DNA from: Orobanche coerulescens
Lineage: Eukaryota > Streptophyta > Magnoliopsida > Lamiales > Orobanchaceae
Reading direction: 5' to 3'
Assembly: GCA_033398695.1 (NCBI GenBank)
Contig: CM065806.1
Coordinates: forward strand, 48,261,001-48,325,000
Length of the DNA: 64,000 nt
Shown here: in pieces, positions 22,628-35,250 of the stretch
How the letters are laid out: the number at the start of each line of letters is the position of its first letter
How positions within the stretch are numbered: the first letter of the stretch is position 1
Made by a program: the position numbers and the translations under genes
The notes under the pieces: model-generated
The model's database searches: none
What the model was told of the DNA's origin: nothing
Seen by the model: the letters and a program-made list of their open reading frames with translations, nothing else

Positions 22628-23700
22628 TGATTGACATGCATCGAGTCTATCTCAGCTTCCATAGCTTCACGCCATTTCGCGGAGTCTACATCCACCATCG
22701 CTTGGTCATAGGTTGTTGGGTCGGTCTCTTGGATATCACTTGGAACCTCATGGAGACCCAGCTCCTCCAAGTGCACAAGCCCATACCTCTCAGGTAAATG
22801 AGACACCCTACTAGACCTACGAGGTGGTTGTACTTGTGTTTCAGAAAGTTCGGTTCCAGTTTCTTGCACAGGTGTCTCTCGAGGAGTTTCATTGTATTCT
22901 TCTAAAGAAATACTTCTACCTGCTCCGCCTTCCTAAATGAACTCATCTTCCAGGAAGTGTGCTTGTAAAGCAACAATGATCCTTCGATCTACGGGCATGT
23001 AGAATAGATATCCCATCGTCCCAGACGGGAATCCAATGAAACGTCCCTTCGCAGACCTAGCTTCCAACTTTTCCACCTTAGTCTTCTTGACATAAGCGGG
23101 ACATCCCCAAATCCTAATATGATTAAGACTTGGTTTCCTTCCTTCCCACATCTCATGTGGAGTTTTAGGAACGGATTTGGAAGGACATCTGTTTAAGATA
23201 TACGTGGCAGTCAGGAGTGCATATCCCCACAGGTAAATCGGCAAGTCAGTATAGCCCAGCATGGAACGGACCATGTTCAACAGGGTCCGGTTCCTTCTTT
23301 CTGACACACCATTTAACTGAGGAGTACCTGGAGGTGTTAGTTGTGAAACTATTCCATGTTCCTTAAGGAACTCGTCAAACTCCGTACTCATATACTCGCC
23401 ACCTCGGTGCTACCGTAGTGCTTTGATATGATTACCTTTTTTTTTCTCGACTTGGGCCTTTATTTCCTGGATTTTCTCAAATGCCTTGGATTTATTTTTC
23501 ATTATGTATACATTACCATAACTAGTATGTTCATCTGTAAATGTATTGAAATATTGATATCCGTCACGTCCGCTTCCAAAGCACCATATACGTCGGTATG
23601 GATTAATCCCGGTTTATCGGCGGCTCTTTCAAATGTCCCTGTGAAGGGGACTTAGTCATTTTGCCTTTAAGGCAAGATTCACAAGTAGGAAAGGGATCCG
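22615..23700 (-). pseudogene. Copia integrase and hinge (broken)
   Basis: Minus-strand 22933-23391 reads the second half of the integrase: FLKEHGIVSQLTPPGTPQLNG, ERRNRTLLNMVRSMLGY, MWEGRKPSLNHIRIWGCPAY. Upstream, 23400-23700 holds degraded core sequence with an ESCLKGKMTKSP motif at its start. Downstream, 22615-22869 is the hinge (QPPRRSSRVSHLPERYGLVH). Frames change between all of these. Confidence 0.82.
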
Positions 23701-24220
23701 ATCCCAATGGACCCATAAGTCCATCTTTTTCCATCTTGTAAACCTTGGTCTGACCAACATGACCAAGTCTAAGATGCCATTTCAAAACTTGATTGGTTTC
23801 ATCCCTACCACGTTTTCTAGTCATAGTATTCAGAACTACTTTGTTGCTGAGATTTAGATGATACAATCCATTCAACAATGTAGCAGTACCCACTAGTTTA
23901 TTTCTAAAATAAATTTTGCAGGAACCATCACCCATGAAAAATGAAAAGCCCTTTCGGTCCATGACCGGAATGGATACAATGTTTTTGTGCCCCTTGGGAA
24001 AAACAAGTACATCTTCTAAAGTCAAAACAAAACCGGATTCTAAACCCAAAAGAAGTGATCCTATGTCTGCCGCCGACACTATGCCCGCTTCCGACTGTGA
24101 TCATAACTTCTCCAGCTCCAAGCTTCCTACTTTGTTCCAGATCCTGATTCACGGTACAAATATGAGAACTAGCACCAGAATCAAGTATCCAGGAAGTAGA
24201 AAATACAATAGCAGAACAAT
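23603..24220 (-). pseudogene. Copia protease and GAG-pre-integrase
   Basis: The protease site WILDSGASSHICTVNQDL is at about 24150-24205 on the minus strand. A frameshift near 24070 leads to VSIPVMDRKGFSFFMGDGS and then the GAG-pre-integrase with WHLRLGHVGQTKVYKMEKDG. The two frames overlap, so translation would end early. Confidence 0.8.
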
Positions 24221-25058
24221 TTGTTTCCAAAACTAAAAGTTCTGTACCTGAAGTGCCATGAAGAATCGGACAGTCTCTAGCCCAGTGGCCCAGCTCACCG
24301 CACTTGAGACAAGCATCCTTCTTCTTCTTGTTCTTAGGAACCATCGGGGCCTTGCCCTTTGCTTTAAGGTCCTTAGCTTGTGGTCCAGTCCGCTTCTTGG
24401 TCTTTTTCTTCTTATTCTTAGACTTCCGAAGTCCAGAAGAAATCACAAGTGCAGACTCCTTCATCCGCGGGGTCTTCATCTGAGACTGAGCGGTCACCGC
24501 TTGTTCATTAGCCCACTAAGTTACATGCAATCTCATTGCGGTTGAAGTTCATAACAAAGCGTGAGAAGGAATCGTGAGAGACCGTAGGATAAGGTCGATT
24601 TGGAGAGAAGTATCCATTTTAAAATCAAGAGCCTCCAATCTCGATCATGGATATCATTTTGAGGACGTGTTCCCCAACCTTCTCACCTTCCTTCATCCTT
24701 GCACCGAACAGCTTGCTTGATATCTCATATCTAGCGATTCACTTTGTGCTCACCATAAAGCTCGGTTAAGTGAGATAGAATCGCCAGCGAAGTCATTTTC
24801 TCATGAGCTCTCTCAAGCTCATTAGACATGGAAGCCATCATATAAGCACGAACTTTCACGTCATCCTTAACCCACTTTTCGTGGTTTTCATTCTCTTCCC
24901 GATTGGCTCGGTCCGCATGCAGGCGCGAATGTCCGTCTCCAAGACGTATCCCAAAGGCCTCTATACCGAGGACAATCATCGACATGGAGCCAATCCACAA
25001 AGTTAGGTCCCATTAAGGTGTTCTTTTCGAGTAGAATTGCGAGTGGATTCATTGTCAT
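24221..25058 (-). pseudogene. Copia gag (broken)
   Basis: The start is the ATG at 25056-25058 on the minus strand (MTMNPLAILLEKNT, then GPNFVDWL). The frame shifts within about 70 bases. The middle (24731-25000) reads HEKWVKDDVKVRAYMMASMSNELERAHEKM, typical of this gag family. The zinc knuckle CLKCGELGHWARDC is at about 24270-24315, preceded by a lysine-rich tract. Several small deletions relative to the copy at 2520-3301 can be seen. Confidence 0.8.
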
Positions 25059-26718
25059 ATTGACTTATGTCCGCATTAAGTATAACAGTTAATTACGACT
25101 TGTTATATTATGTTCGAGTATAGAATTAAGGTCTTTTCTATTCTTGTTACCCGGCTCCCACTATTTTTATCGAATAACACACTCCCATGTGATATCCTAA
25201 GTATCGTCGCTCTACTTCATAGTGGTGATCGAGTTCTTTATAAATCTTAATAGAGGGCAACCGAACGTGTTTCTAGTCTATTAATTTTCATAAAGTGGTG
25301 TCCAACACCAACCCATCTAATAGATGATTCGATCTTCTTTTCCCTTGTTCACTCCCCTCAACCTATACGATTTCTATGGTTCGTGAACAAGTTAAGTTTA
25401 TACCATCGACGCAAATCCGTTTCACAATTAAATCTTATCCGCAACCTATCGTGTTTCTAGGATAAAATTTGCTCCAACCGAAGGCATCCAATGCGCTTCG
25501 GTAATTTATCCGTCCTCCCGAACGACTACCCCGATAACTCGAAAGCATAGCACATCCGGTTTGGATTTCAATTTCCTGAAAACTCGATGGAGGGAAGGAA
25601 AACCTTGAAACCTTATAAACTTAATTATTTATTGTGGGAGAATTTTCGCGATTAACGTTACACTTTGCACATTAATCATATTAGCGCGTTTGTGGTATTC
25701 ATACAATATGAAAAAACCATTCACAACCTAGTTGCTACCAACATGTGGTTCATGGACCGTTCCTAGAAAACAAAAACTCCGTAATCTAATTACAAGTCTT
25801 CGTCTTGAATCTTCGTCTTCTCGAAATGGATCTTCCTCCGGTCTTCGTCATTACATATAAATTTTACATCGAAAATTGCATCCTAGATACAAACATTTCT
25901 AGTAAAATAAATAGGCTCAAAACGGCCTTTACAACCCAATCGAATAAAACGAACGATTCAAATCTAAGTCCACGAACCACATCCCCATTCAAAAAGCATT
26001 CATCCAATAAATACTATATAAATGGAAAGTGTAGAGATACATTGATCCAATCAACAATACGAACCGATCCAATCGATTCACACAATCGGTAATTTGATAA
26101 CGTTCAAAATAATTCGGTCGACTATAAATATTCCAATTAATCAAATTTCCCTTATAAAATGAAATACTATAAATCATTTTAATCATATTAAATCCAATTT
26201 AACATGCGGGAGATTAATTTTTAAGAATACACGAAAAAATCGAGCCGGGGTGAAATCGGCTGCATGACCGAAGTCACCCTCGGCACTTACCGCAGACAAA
26301 GCTGCACGGCCGAGTCACGCTCGGAAGATGCCGGCCAGGACACGACCGAGTCCCAGGACAAGGTCGGGTCGCCTGGCAGTGACTTGGCCAGACTTCCAGA
26401 CACGACCGTGTCACCCAGGACACGGTCGAGTCACTCTCGGCCAGATTACCCTTTTTGTCCAAAAAATCGTCCGACGACGATTCGGGGCTAGATTTTCGAT
26501 TGGATATCCAATATCAATATTTTCTGACTTTCATATCTTCAATATAAATCATATTTCCCAGAAATTTAAGATTTATATTTAGACATAAACTTACGAAAAA
26601 TACAATTATTACGAACGAAAAACATATACCATGATTATGACTAAAATGATTCCAAATCATTCACCATCTAATCGAGCATTCCAAATGCCAATCTCGTATA
26701 TACGATCGCAAGACCTAT
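25059..26718 (-). other. Copia 5' leader; no gene
   Basis: About 1.66 kb between PBS and gag. It is AT-rich, matches the leader of the relic at 3302-4740 in long patches, and has a GC-rich repeat block at 26230-26470. A leader this long is unusual for Copia. I see no coding sequence. Confidence 0.65.
26230..26470. repeat. GC-rich short-repeat block in Copia leader
   Basis: Repeated words of the form CACGACCGAGTC, CACGGTCGAGTC and CCAGGACACG fill about 240 bp in an otherwise AT-rich leader. The paralogous relic has unrelated GC-rich repeats at the same place (4520-4700). Confidence 0.7.
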
Positions 26719-26730
26719 GCTCTGATACCA
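26719..26730 (-). other. Primer-binding site of minus-strand Copia
   Basis: The plus strand reads GCTCTGATACCA, so the minus strand reads TGGTATCAGAGC, the standard plant tRNA-iMet site, one base from the 5' LTR. Confidence 0.9.
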
Positions 26731-26731
26731 C

Positions 26732-28711
26732 TGTTGGGATTCGGTGCCTAAAACGAAGGCCCAGCGGAAGCGGTAAAACGAAAATTAATTCGATCCAAAT
26801 CCCTACGAGGATCGATCGAGCTACGTATATACGAATATATAAACGAAAAGCAAGAGTCGTAAGAAACTAACCCTCGAAGTCCGTTGATTAAATGGAAACC
26901 TTCTCTTGAGCTATTCCCCAAGCTTTAGTTGATCTCTACGTATCCGATCCGCTCCAAGCCCTTGAACGATCCAACGCCGAAAACACCGCGTCTCTACTTG
27001 CCACGCGCCGGAAAAACGACCGGAATAACAACACTTGATTAACCTCTAAGGTTACGGCTAGAATCAAATGATGAAGCTTTTATTATTACACTCTAAGTGT
27101 ATAATATATCTCTCAATAATTTTCTCTCAATTTTTCTCCAAGAAAAATGAAGAGGAAGTGAATGAAGAAGATGAAGATGAGTCTTAAACTCAAAGTCTAT
27201 CTCTCTCTCTCTCTATTCTCACGTTCAAAGCTTGTACAATACAAGTGAGGAGAGTCTTCATTTTATTCCCCATAAAATCCTCCCAAATCAAGACCAAATA
27301 ATTAAAATGAATTAATTAAAAGATCTTGTTCCCTTGATTATTCAAGTCATCCACCAACTAAGGTGGAGACTATGACCAAAGGAAAGAGGAGGGAAATTGG
27401 GATGGCCATCTAGAAGGAGCCGGGACGAGTTCGGTTCGCTTTCGATCTCCGTGAGTCCAAACAGATAAACTCCTATTCCGTTCCGATATATTTGTGTCGT
27501 TTAATTAATCCAATTAATTAAACATATCAAATACAAAATAACATAATTAATTTCTCCAAGAAATAATTATATTTATGAATTAAATTAATCACCCAGTAAT
27601 ATATTTAATTCATTAGGCCGTAAATTAATTTATCTAATAAATCAATTTAGACATCCAATGTTCCAAAATTAGATATCCAATATCTAATATTCATAATGAG
27701 AGAATTAGCTTGATTCATTCCGTCGTCAATCCTAATGCGCGACTCGGTAGGTCCGTCTCAGTCAGCAATGGGAGGAACCAAAGAGTAGTAGCACCACCTA
27801 GCCACCGGTGGCCTACATCACTCGACCGAGAACGAATGATTGGGATCATTCAAGAACCATTCTCGTGAATACCAAGAACGTATAAACCCTTCTTTCAAAT
27901 GTCCCGATCAAGTTATGTGGTCACGGTCACCAAACCCTATCTGCATTGACGCTATGCATGCGTTAATGCAAATCGAGATCATCGAGTCCGCCGTGTATCT
28001 AATACAACTAGCTCCAATGCTTTGCCAAAGACTTATGATCTCATCCGCCAATAACCGCATAGACATATAACCCGCTCACTAACGGGAGAAAGAATTCTAT
28101 CTTGGTATTCAAGAGACTCGCTACTTGCCGTCAAGATGCACGTCGAGGTTGACCCCCGCCTTCCGGTTTACAGGGTCGAACTACTCTAATGAAAATCTTG
28201 ACGTCACAAGCACATCCCTACTAAATCCTCAAATCGAAGGTTCACGAATACCTATCACAACCTTTCGATTCCGTCATTGACTCTCCCGGAGTGAAATCCA
28301 TGTGACGAATCGAGGGTGAGTCGGTTCGAGTATACTAATCCAATTAGCATACCTATAACGTGTGCTCCCACTAACCATTAGTGTTCGACAGGCACTCTCC
28401 ATGTCAAAGAACACGTCATACAAGTCTTCACATAAACTTAACGCCCAGTCAAGTTTCATCGACTTGCGAACGATTAAGTATTTGAGCTATAACCTTTCCA
28501 GTGCCGACCCCCTTATCCAATAAGGAGTGGAACGTTTTGCTCTCAAATACACGGACTAGTTTTTATATGTTTATTTACGAGTTAGGAATGCCAGTAACTA
28601 CCAGTAAATAAAGAAACATTCATTTGCCTTATATAAATGGTTTACATAATTACAAGTACAATGCCCTCACTCAACAACCTCTGAGTGGCATTCGAGGGCA
28701 TACTCCTAACA
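26732..28711 (-). repeat. Copia 5' LTR (minus-strand element)
   Basis: 1980 bp, with the same ends as the left LTR. A minus-strand TATA-like motif (plus-strand CTTATATAAATG) is at about 28627-28638, close to the promoter end of the LTR. By eye most of it is identical to 19161-21138; differences cluster around 27800-28180. Confidence 0.93.
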
Positions 28712-28821
28712 GCCTTTAGTGGTGCACCTTGTATTTCTTTAGCGGGCCGTCGGCACTTTGTTCTTTAGATTTAGGATCCGGATTATGGCCCATTTTTGGT
28801 CATAATTTGGGACCGATTGCT
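28712..28821 (+). repeat. ~130-bp tandem repeat after LINE relic, right part
   Basis: Starts with the target duplication GCCTT and continues TAGTGGTGCACCTTGTAT, GGATCCGGATTATGGCCCA. It matches 19034-19120 in the same orientation. It is the rest of the unit that the Copia insertion split. Confidence 0.8.
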
Positions 28822-30543
28822 TGTAACAAAAAGAGTCTCAATGCCTTAAACCGGCCATTAACGAACAACAATATCATTTGGCATAATTGTCGAAGGGTAT
28901 TGTATCGAACAATTCCCTGATATCAACAAATCATGAAGAGACTACGTCTCGAAATGATACAACACATTCATGCACATATATGATAACAATTATCTCATTG
29001 ACCAGTACAAGTATAAAACTTGCCTTAAACCAAAGGCGACGAAATCCTCCAACGAACGACGAACGGCGTCCTACAACAATCACAAGCACTCGAACAACCT
29101 TGAATGAAATACAATTCATTAAATAACACGATAGAAATCGAAAACAGCACAAAAGACAACCCCGATTCAAACACGAATCGATCAAACCACACAAACGAAT
29201 ATCATAGTCTTCAACTATGAATTCTAACATCCTCCAAACATCTCAATGATCAAACAACAGGATCAATATATTCTTAACACTTGTGAAAAACAATTCAACA
29301 AGGGTTATCAAGAACAACATCATACTAACCACCCTATAATGACAATATTACCAATATCACCACTATCACCTCAAGAACATCATCAACTATACGAACATGA
29401 TGTCTAAACAATAATCAACCACCAATTCATCATGAATTCGGATTAGTCAACAAGATTAAATCAACCATTTCAAGATTATGACAATCATCACATAATTCAT
29501 CATAATTCTATACTAAAATGGTTATAATCCCTCAAGAACACAACCAACAATAATAATCATCTCAAGGCTATGTTAATCATCTAGCAATTTTAACATAACT
29601 CTTTCTAGACACGATTATAATCTCCAAATGTTCTTAAACATCAAGAACATAATCAACCTTAAGTTATAAACACCAAGTTCTTAATGTAAGTTATAAAAAC
29701 TCATCAAGAATCAAGATATCCTCCATCCATCCATCAAAACACGAAGTAATCAACAATAACAACATCATAATCTCGAGTTGAACACCAGATTAATGACATA
29801 CCTCTTGAAGAAGTGAAGAACAACCTCAAACCATCAAGAACACTCCAAACAGGCCCCAATCCAAGTTATGAAGCTCCCAATCACGTTGGAAGAGGTTGGA
29901 ATAGACTAAGGGATGCAGAGGGATGATTTCTAGGAAGATAAATCGGAAATGGATCGTGAGAAAATGAAAGACGAATCATGTCTTTATAATCTGCACATTG
30001 CATTACGACCGCTATATCACCACCTTAACATACGTTATGCATATAACGTACATTATCACCTCTACGTAGCGTATGTTAAGTTCTGCCAGAACTCACTGCC
30101 TCAAAACGAACCATGCATTACGTACGTTATTAGCATAAGCATTACGTACGTAATGCTCGTTGACTTGGCTGCCTCGAAAGGCCAACATTATCCAATCACG
30201 TTCGGCCCCACACACCGAAAGTCAGATGCGATCAGATACCCTATGTTACGTATGTAACCAACATGGTTTAACGTACGTACCCTGCCACCCTTAACGTACA
30301 TAATGCTATGCATGTAGCGTACGTTAGGCCCAATATACTTAGCCAAAAAAAATCAACTCCAAACTCACCAAGCAACATCCAATCGGCAACACAATACCGA
30401 CGACAACTATAAATATTTCGATTCTGAAATATCCCAATACAATATACATTGTAACAGTTAAATACAACACCACTTTGTACAATTCCAAATGAATACGTAC
30501 AACACAACAGTAAAACGAAAAAAAATTACCCCCGGATATTACA
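28822..30543 (-). repeat. Gypsy 3' LTR (minus strand), probable
   Basis: The right end is GGATATTACA (minus strand TGTAATATCC). A minus-strand TATA-like motif is at 29981-29993, and an inverted-repeat array lies just beyond it at 30001-30330. The left end is placed at TGTAACA (28822) only because it ends where the LINE-tail repeat ends; I could not align the left 1 kb with the other LTR. It is AT-rich with no gene. Confidence 0.55.
30001..30330. repeat. Inverted-repeat array, ACGTACGT type
   Basis: Repeated short palindromes of the form TTACGTACGTTA, TTAACGTACGTAC, TTACGTATGTAAC and TAGCGTACGTTA, roughly every 20-50 bp. They lie upstream of the LTR TATA-like motif at 29981-29993 on the minus strand. 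They are relatives of the TAGCGTGCGCTA motif in the other LTRs of the window. Confidence 0.8.
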
Positions 30544-30546
30544 ATT

Positions 30547-31967
30547 GATCTTCCACCTATTAAGGTGGAGACAAAGACCAAGAGAAAAGGGGAGTAGATG
30601 GGGCGGCCATCTAGAAGAACTGGACGAGTTTGGTTCGTTTCGGACTGGTGAGTCCAATCAGATAAACTCCATTCCGTTCTGATGTATTTATATCAATTAA
30701 TTAATACAATTAATTAATTAATTAATTATATCAAATACAAAATAATATAATTAATTTCTTCAAGAAATAATTATATCTATGAATTAAATCAATCACCTAG
30801 TAATTTATTTAATTAATTAGGCCGAAAATTATTTATCCAATAATATAATTTAGACATCCAATATCCCAAAATTAATTAGACATCTAATGTCGAATAAATT
30901 AGCTATCCAATATCTAATACAATCAAAAGAAAGATTAAGCTCGATTTATTCCGTCGTCTATCCTAATGCGCGACTCGGTAGGTCCGTCTCAGTTAGCAAT
31001 GAGAGGAACCAAAGAGTGATTGCACCATCTAGCTAGTCCCGCGGCCTACACTATAACCTAACTGAGAACGAGTGATTGGGATCATTCAAAAACCTTTCTG
31101 TCGTGAATACCAGTATACGTATAAACCCTTCTTTCAAATGTTCCGATCAAGTTATAGGGTCACAGTCAGTCAAACCCTATCTGTACTTGACGCTATGCAT
31201 GAGTTAATGCAAATCGAGATCATTGAGCTCTCGTGTATCTAATACAACTAGCTCCAATGCTTTGGTCAAAGACTTATGATCTCATTTGCCAATAACCGCA
31301 TAAGATATATGCATGTTCACTTACAGGAGAAAGAATCATATCTTGGTATTCAGTAGGACCTGCTACTTGCCCGTCAAGACGCACGTCGAGGTTGACCCCC
31401 ACCTTCCGGTTTTCTGTGTCGAACTACTCTAATGAAAATTTTAACGTCACAAGCACATCCTTACTAAATTCTCAAGTCGAAGGTTCACGAATACCTATCA
31501 CAACCTTACGATTCCGTCATTGACTGTCCCGGAGTGAAATCCGTGTGACAAATCGAGGGTGAATCGGTTCGAGTATACTAATCTCATTAGTATACCTATA
31601 ACGTGTGCTACCACTAACCATTTGTGATCGACAGGCACTCTTCGATTCAAAGAACATGTCATACAAGTCTTCGCATAGACTTAACGCCCAGTCAGGTTTC
31701 ATCACCTTGCGAATGATTAAGTATTTGAGCCATAAACCATTCCAGTGCCGATCCGCTTATCCAATAAGGAGTGGAATGTTTTGCTCTCAAATAAACGGAC
31801 TAGTTTATATATCTATATATATATATATATTTACGAGTCAGGAATGCGAGTGACTACCAGTAAATAAAGAAACATACAATTGCCTTCTGATAATTTTTTA
31901 CATAATAACAAGTACAATGCCCTCACTCAACATCCTTTGAGTGGCATTCGAGGGTATACTCCTAACA
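30547..31967 (-). repeat. Truncated, older Copia LTR relic
   Basis: Matches the Copia LTR at 19161-21138 from about 19776 to its end, finishing with the same CTCCTAACA at 31967. It is visibly more diverged than the two LTRs of the complete element. Its left end is lost exactly at the end of the Gypsy LTR (30543). It looks like an insertion into the Gypsy integrase followed by a deletion that removed its own left end and the 3' part of the Gypsy pol. Confidence 0.8.
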
Positions 31968-33480
31968 GATTCATCTTAACATAATGGATATCTGCACCTC
32001 CTACCATAAAGCGCTTCAAACTTTTCCATACTAATCGATCTATGCTAACTATTATTATAAGTGAACTCAATCAACATCAATTGAGCGTCCCAATCATCTT
32101 TCCAGCTTAGGGTCCAAGCCCTAAACATATCTTCTAATATATCGATCGTTCACTCGAACTGTTCGTCGGTTTGGGGATGATAAGATATACTGAATCTCAA
32201 TTTAATACCCAAGGCACGATGAATGGCTAGCAAAAAATATGATAAAATCGACCATCGTGGTCTTGAATGATACTCCTCGGAGTATCATGCAATCTCACAA
32301 TCTCGTAATAAATATTCGAGCTACCCTTTTCAATCTCAGGTGTCTATGATCACCAAAAATAACAAATTCGGCCAATCGGTTGACGATCACCCAAAATCAT
32401 ATTCATCCATGTACGAGTTTTTAGGATCCCAATGATAAAATCCATCGTGACATCTTTCTATTTCCATTCCTGAAGGGGAATTTGCTTCAACATCCCAGCA
32501 GGTCTCTAGAGTTCACTCTTGACCGCTGACAAGTCAAACATATCGACACTAATTCTGCAACTTCCTTCTTCATGTTAGGCCTCTAAAATTATTCTTCAGA
32601 TTTTTATACATTTTACTCATACTCAAGTGAATTGAGTATATCTTAGAATGTGCTTTATTTAATATAGTATGCCCGAGCTCGGCATTATTCAGTAGGGGTG
32701 TTCAAAAATATCCGATATCCGATATTCGATCCGAAATATCCGAAAATCCGAAGTTCCGGATATCCGAATCCGAAGTTTGGATATCCGGAACTTCGGATTC
32801 GGATATCGGATAGTACTTTTCAGAAAAATCGGATATTCGGATATCCGGAATATCCGAAAAATCTTAAAAATTTTATTTTTTTATATTTTAAATAATATAA
32901 GGTATTCGGATATTCGGATATCCGATATCCATATCCGAAGTTTTTTTCGGATATTCGGATATCCGATATCCAAATCCGAATATTTTTTTTCGAATATATG
33001 GATATCCGAACATAATTCATATTTTTTTCCGGATATCGGATATCAAAATCTACTATCTGAATTTTCGGATATCCGAAATTTCGGATGTCCGAAAGTCCGG
33101 ATATCCAGTTTTGAACACCCCTATTATTCAGTACATAATATCTTCCCTGTAATCATGAAACTCCATCATCTTGGATTATGAAATCAAGGGCTTTTCCTTT
33201 TGTAAATATCTTCTCGAAGTTGGGTTATTGTCGAATCTTTAGAGTGCTTGGATTTAGCACTATGAACTACCGCGGGACTAATCTCGAGGAAACATAATTG
33301 TCACTGAACTCGTTGAAGCCATACCTCGATTCCTTGCTCAATCAATTTCCATTAAATCTTCAACTGAGATGTAAGTAATTCAAGTCACCGTAATGTGACT
33401 GACTTACCTCCAAATGCATCATCTACAACGTAGCTTTACCGGGATGGTAAAAAAATCTCAAGATCATAATATTTAATCAA
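31968..33480 (-). pseudogene. Gypsy integrase (truncated, interrupted by MITE)
   Basis: On the minus strand at 31975-32230 I read the last part of the integrase core (SYHPQTDEQFE, then a stop, then DILEDMFRAW, IEFTYNNS, FEALYGRRCRYPL). At about 32255-32290 lies DTPRSIIQDHDGRF, the second-Asp region. Stops and substitutions are frequent. The MITE at 32693-33123 sits upstream of this. The C-terminal part is cut at 31968. Confidence 0.75.
32693..33123. mobile_element. Nonautonomous hAT-type MITE (431 bp)
   Basis: The 15-bp terminal inverted repeats TAGGGGTGTTCAAAA are perfect. The 8-bp duplication TTATTCAG (32685-32692 and 33124-33131) is perfect. The interior is made of repeated TCCGGATATCCGAA-like palindromes. 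There is no transposase. The repeats create spurious ORFs rich in Ile, Arg, Gly and Tyr. It was inserted in the Gypsy integrase relic. Confidence 0.93.
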
Positions 33481-34640
33481 TTCAAACCATCCCCACTGCT
33501 GCATGTTAAGTTCCTTCTGCGTGAAAATATATTTCAACTCTTATGATCAATATATATTCGATACAAAGAACCAGGTAGTGTCTCCATATTTTCTATGCAA
33601 ATACAACTGCAGCCAACTCCAGATCACGAGAAAGGTAATTCGCCTCATACAGATTCAGTTAGAGAGATGCATAGGCGATTACCTGATCATTCTTCATTAA
33701 CACACCTGAGTCCCTGCTTAGAAGCGTCAATATACATGATGAAACCACCAGCTCCCTGAGGTAATACTAGGACTGGTGCCATAGTCAACCTCTTCTTTAG
33801 CACGTTGAAGCTCCTCTCTCTCTCTCGTCATTCCATTAAAATCTCTGGGTCTTTGGTAGCAATTGAGTGAGTGGTCGCAAGAAATTTGAGAACCCCTCGG
33901 CATATTGGCGATAACAACTGGAAGACTTGAGAAACATCAGACCTTTTTAACATTCTTTATCATCTCTCGTGCTAACACTGCCTTAATATTCTATGGGTTC
34001 ACTCGAATACCTTCAGCGGAGATAACATGACCAAGGAACATAACTTTCTTCAACCAGAATTCAGACTTTGAAATTTTAGCATATTGATTCCCAGCTTCCA
34101 AAATCAAGGATGATAAGCAAATGCTCAGCATGTTCCGCTTGGTCTCTCGAATAGATCAAGATGTCATCAATGAATACCACCACAAGCTATCAAGATAGTT
34201 GATAAAAACCTTGTTCATGAGTTGTATAAAGACGTCCGACGCATTGGTTAGCTCAAAAGGCATAACCATAAACTCCTAATATCGATATTTCGTCCTGAAT
34301 GTGATCTTCAGAATATTGGAATCCCCAATCCGCAATTGATACTACCCAGATCCCAAATCTATCTTTGATAAAACTGTAACCCTCTATAATTGGTCGAACA
34401 AATTATCAATCCGCAATAACAAATATTTGTTCTTGATGGTTAAATTTTCCAATTCGTGGTAGTCGATACACAACCAGAGTGATCCATCCTTCATTCGCAC
34501 AAACATTACTGTTGTGCCCATAGGGAAGCACTTAGTTAGATACAACTCTTATCTAAAGTTCATCAAAATATTTTTTTTAGTTCTTGCATTTTTAATGGAG
34601 CCATGCAGTATGGTGCACTTGAGACCGCTACATTTGGCTC
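33481..34640 (-). pseudogene. Gypsy RT and RNase H (broken)
   Basis: Minus-strand RT motifs are readable with interruptions: [15 protein letters not shown] (about 34450-34495), LSKIDLGSG, FRTKYRY, FMVMPFELTNASDVF, and an FIDD-type active site (plus-strand CATCAATGAATACC, about 34168-34181). [15 protein letters not shown] lies near 34010-34055. RNase H follows around 33700-33830. There are many stops and small deletions. Confidence 0.78.
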
Positions 34641-34958
34641 TAACATGATAGGGAACTCAACCTTTTGTTGTGGTGGCAGCCTTGGTAAATCATCTGGAAA
34701 TATGTCCAGCTATTCATTCACCATGGGGATAGACGATTGATGAACTCCACCTTCTTCATTTTTTTGTTACATAGCACCAATACCTAACACAAATCTATCT
34801 AAGTAATTTCATCTCCTTCATAGCCTTATATATTACCAGAGGCACTCAGTTTTGCCCTTCAAAGACGTGCTCGATGCCATCCGCATCAATCATCAAAATA
34901 ATTTTATTTATGTAGTTCACAATAACTCTATATCGGTCTAACTAATTATCACGGAGGA

Positions 34959-35250
34959 TTACATCTTTGTCGTGCATATCAACAACAACCAGATCTGAAG
35001 AACAATTCTTGTTCCCCATAAGTATAGGGCAGTCCTCGATGTCACAGTCACCAAAAATCCTGTCCCCACTTGGCATGCTCTCAACAAAATACATGTCGAG
35101 ACACACATGATAAATATATAAAAATTATGTGTGGCACCCGATTCAAATAAAACATCTACAAGATGAGAATGAATATGAAGAATGCCTATACCACGCTCAT
35201 CGGTGCGCCTCATCCTGTAGATGCAAGTAGGGGCTGATCCAGAAGTTGGC
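34959..35250 (-). pseudogene. Gypsy aspartic protease fragment
   Basis: The minus strand reads VDVLFESGATHNFYIF, matching the VLFDSGATHSFI pattern of Gypsy proteases; the catalytic Asp is Glu here. Almost no gag remains between it and the LTR at 35580 (about 330 bp without a recognisable domain). Confidence 0.75.

Larger units (their letters stand above)
19161..28711 (-). mobile_element. Complete Copia LTR retrotransposon, minus strand
   Basis: LTRs at 19161-21138 (1978 bp) and 26732-28711 (1980 bp) are nearly identical. The 5-bp duplication GCCTT is at 19156-19160 and 28712-28716. In minus orientation the 5' LTR is on the right: PBS at 26719-26730, gag start at 25058, polyprotein to the stop at 21154, PPT beside 21138. 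The gene order (integrase before RT) is Copia. The polyprotein has many frameshifts and the RT active site reads YVDA, so it cannot move by itself. It is a close relative of the relic at 1-4760 and of the LTR piece at 30547-31967. Confidence 0.95.

Noticed and set aside
32698..33181. Ile/Arg/Gly/Tyr-rich ORFs on both strands
   Set aside because: Translation of the GGATATCC palindromes in the hAT MITE.
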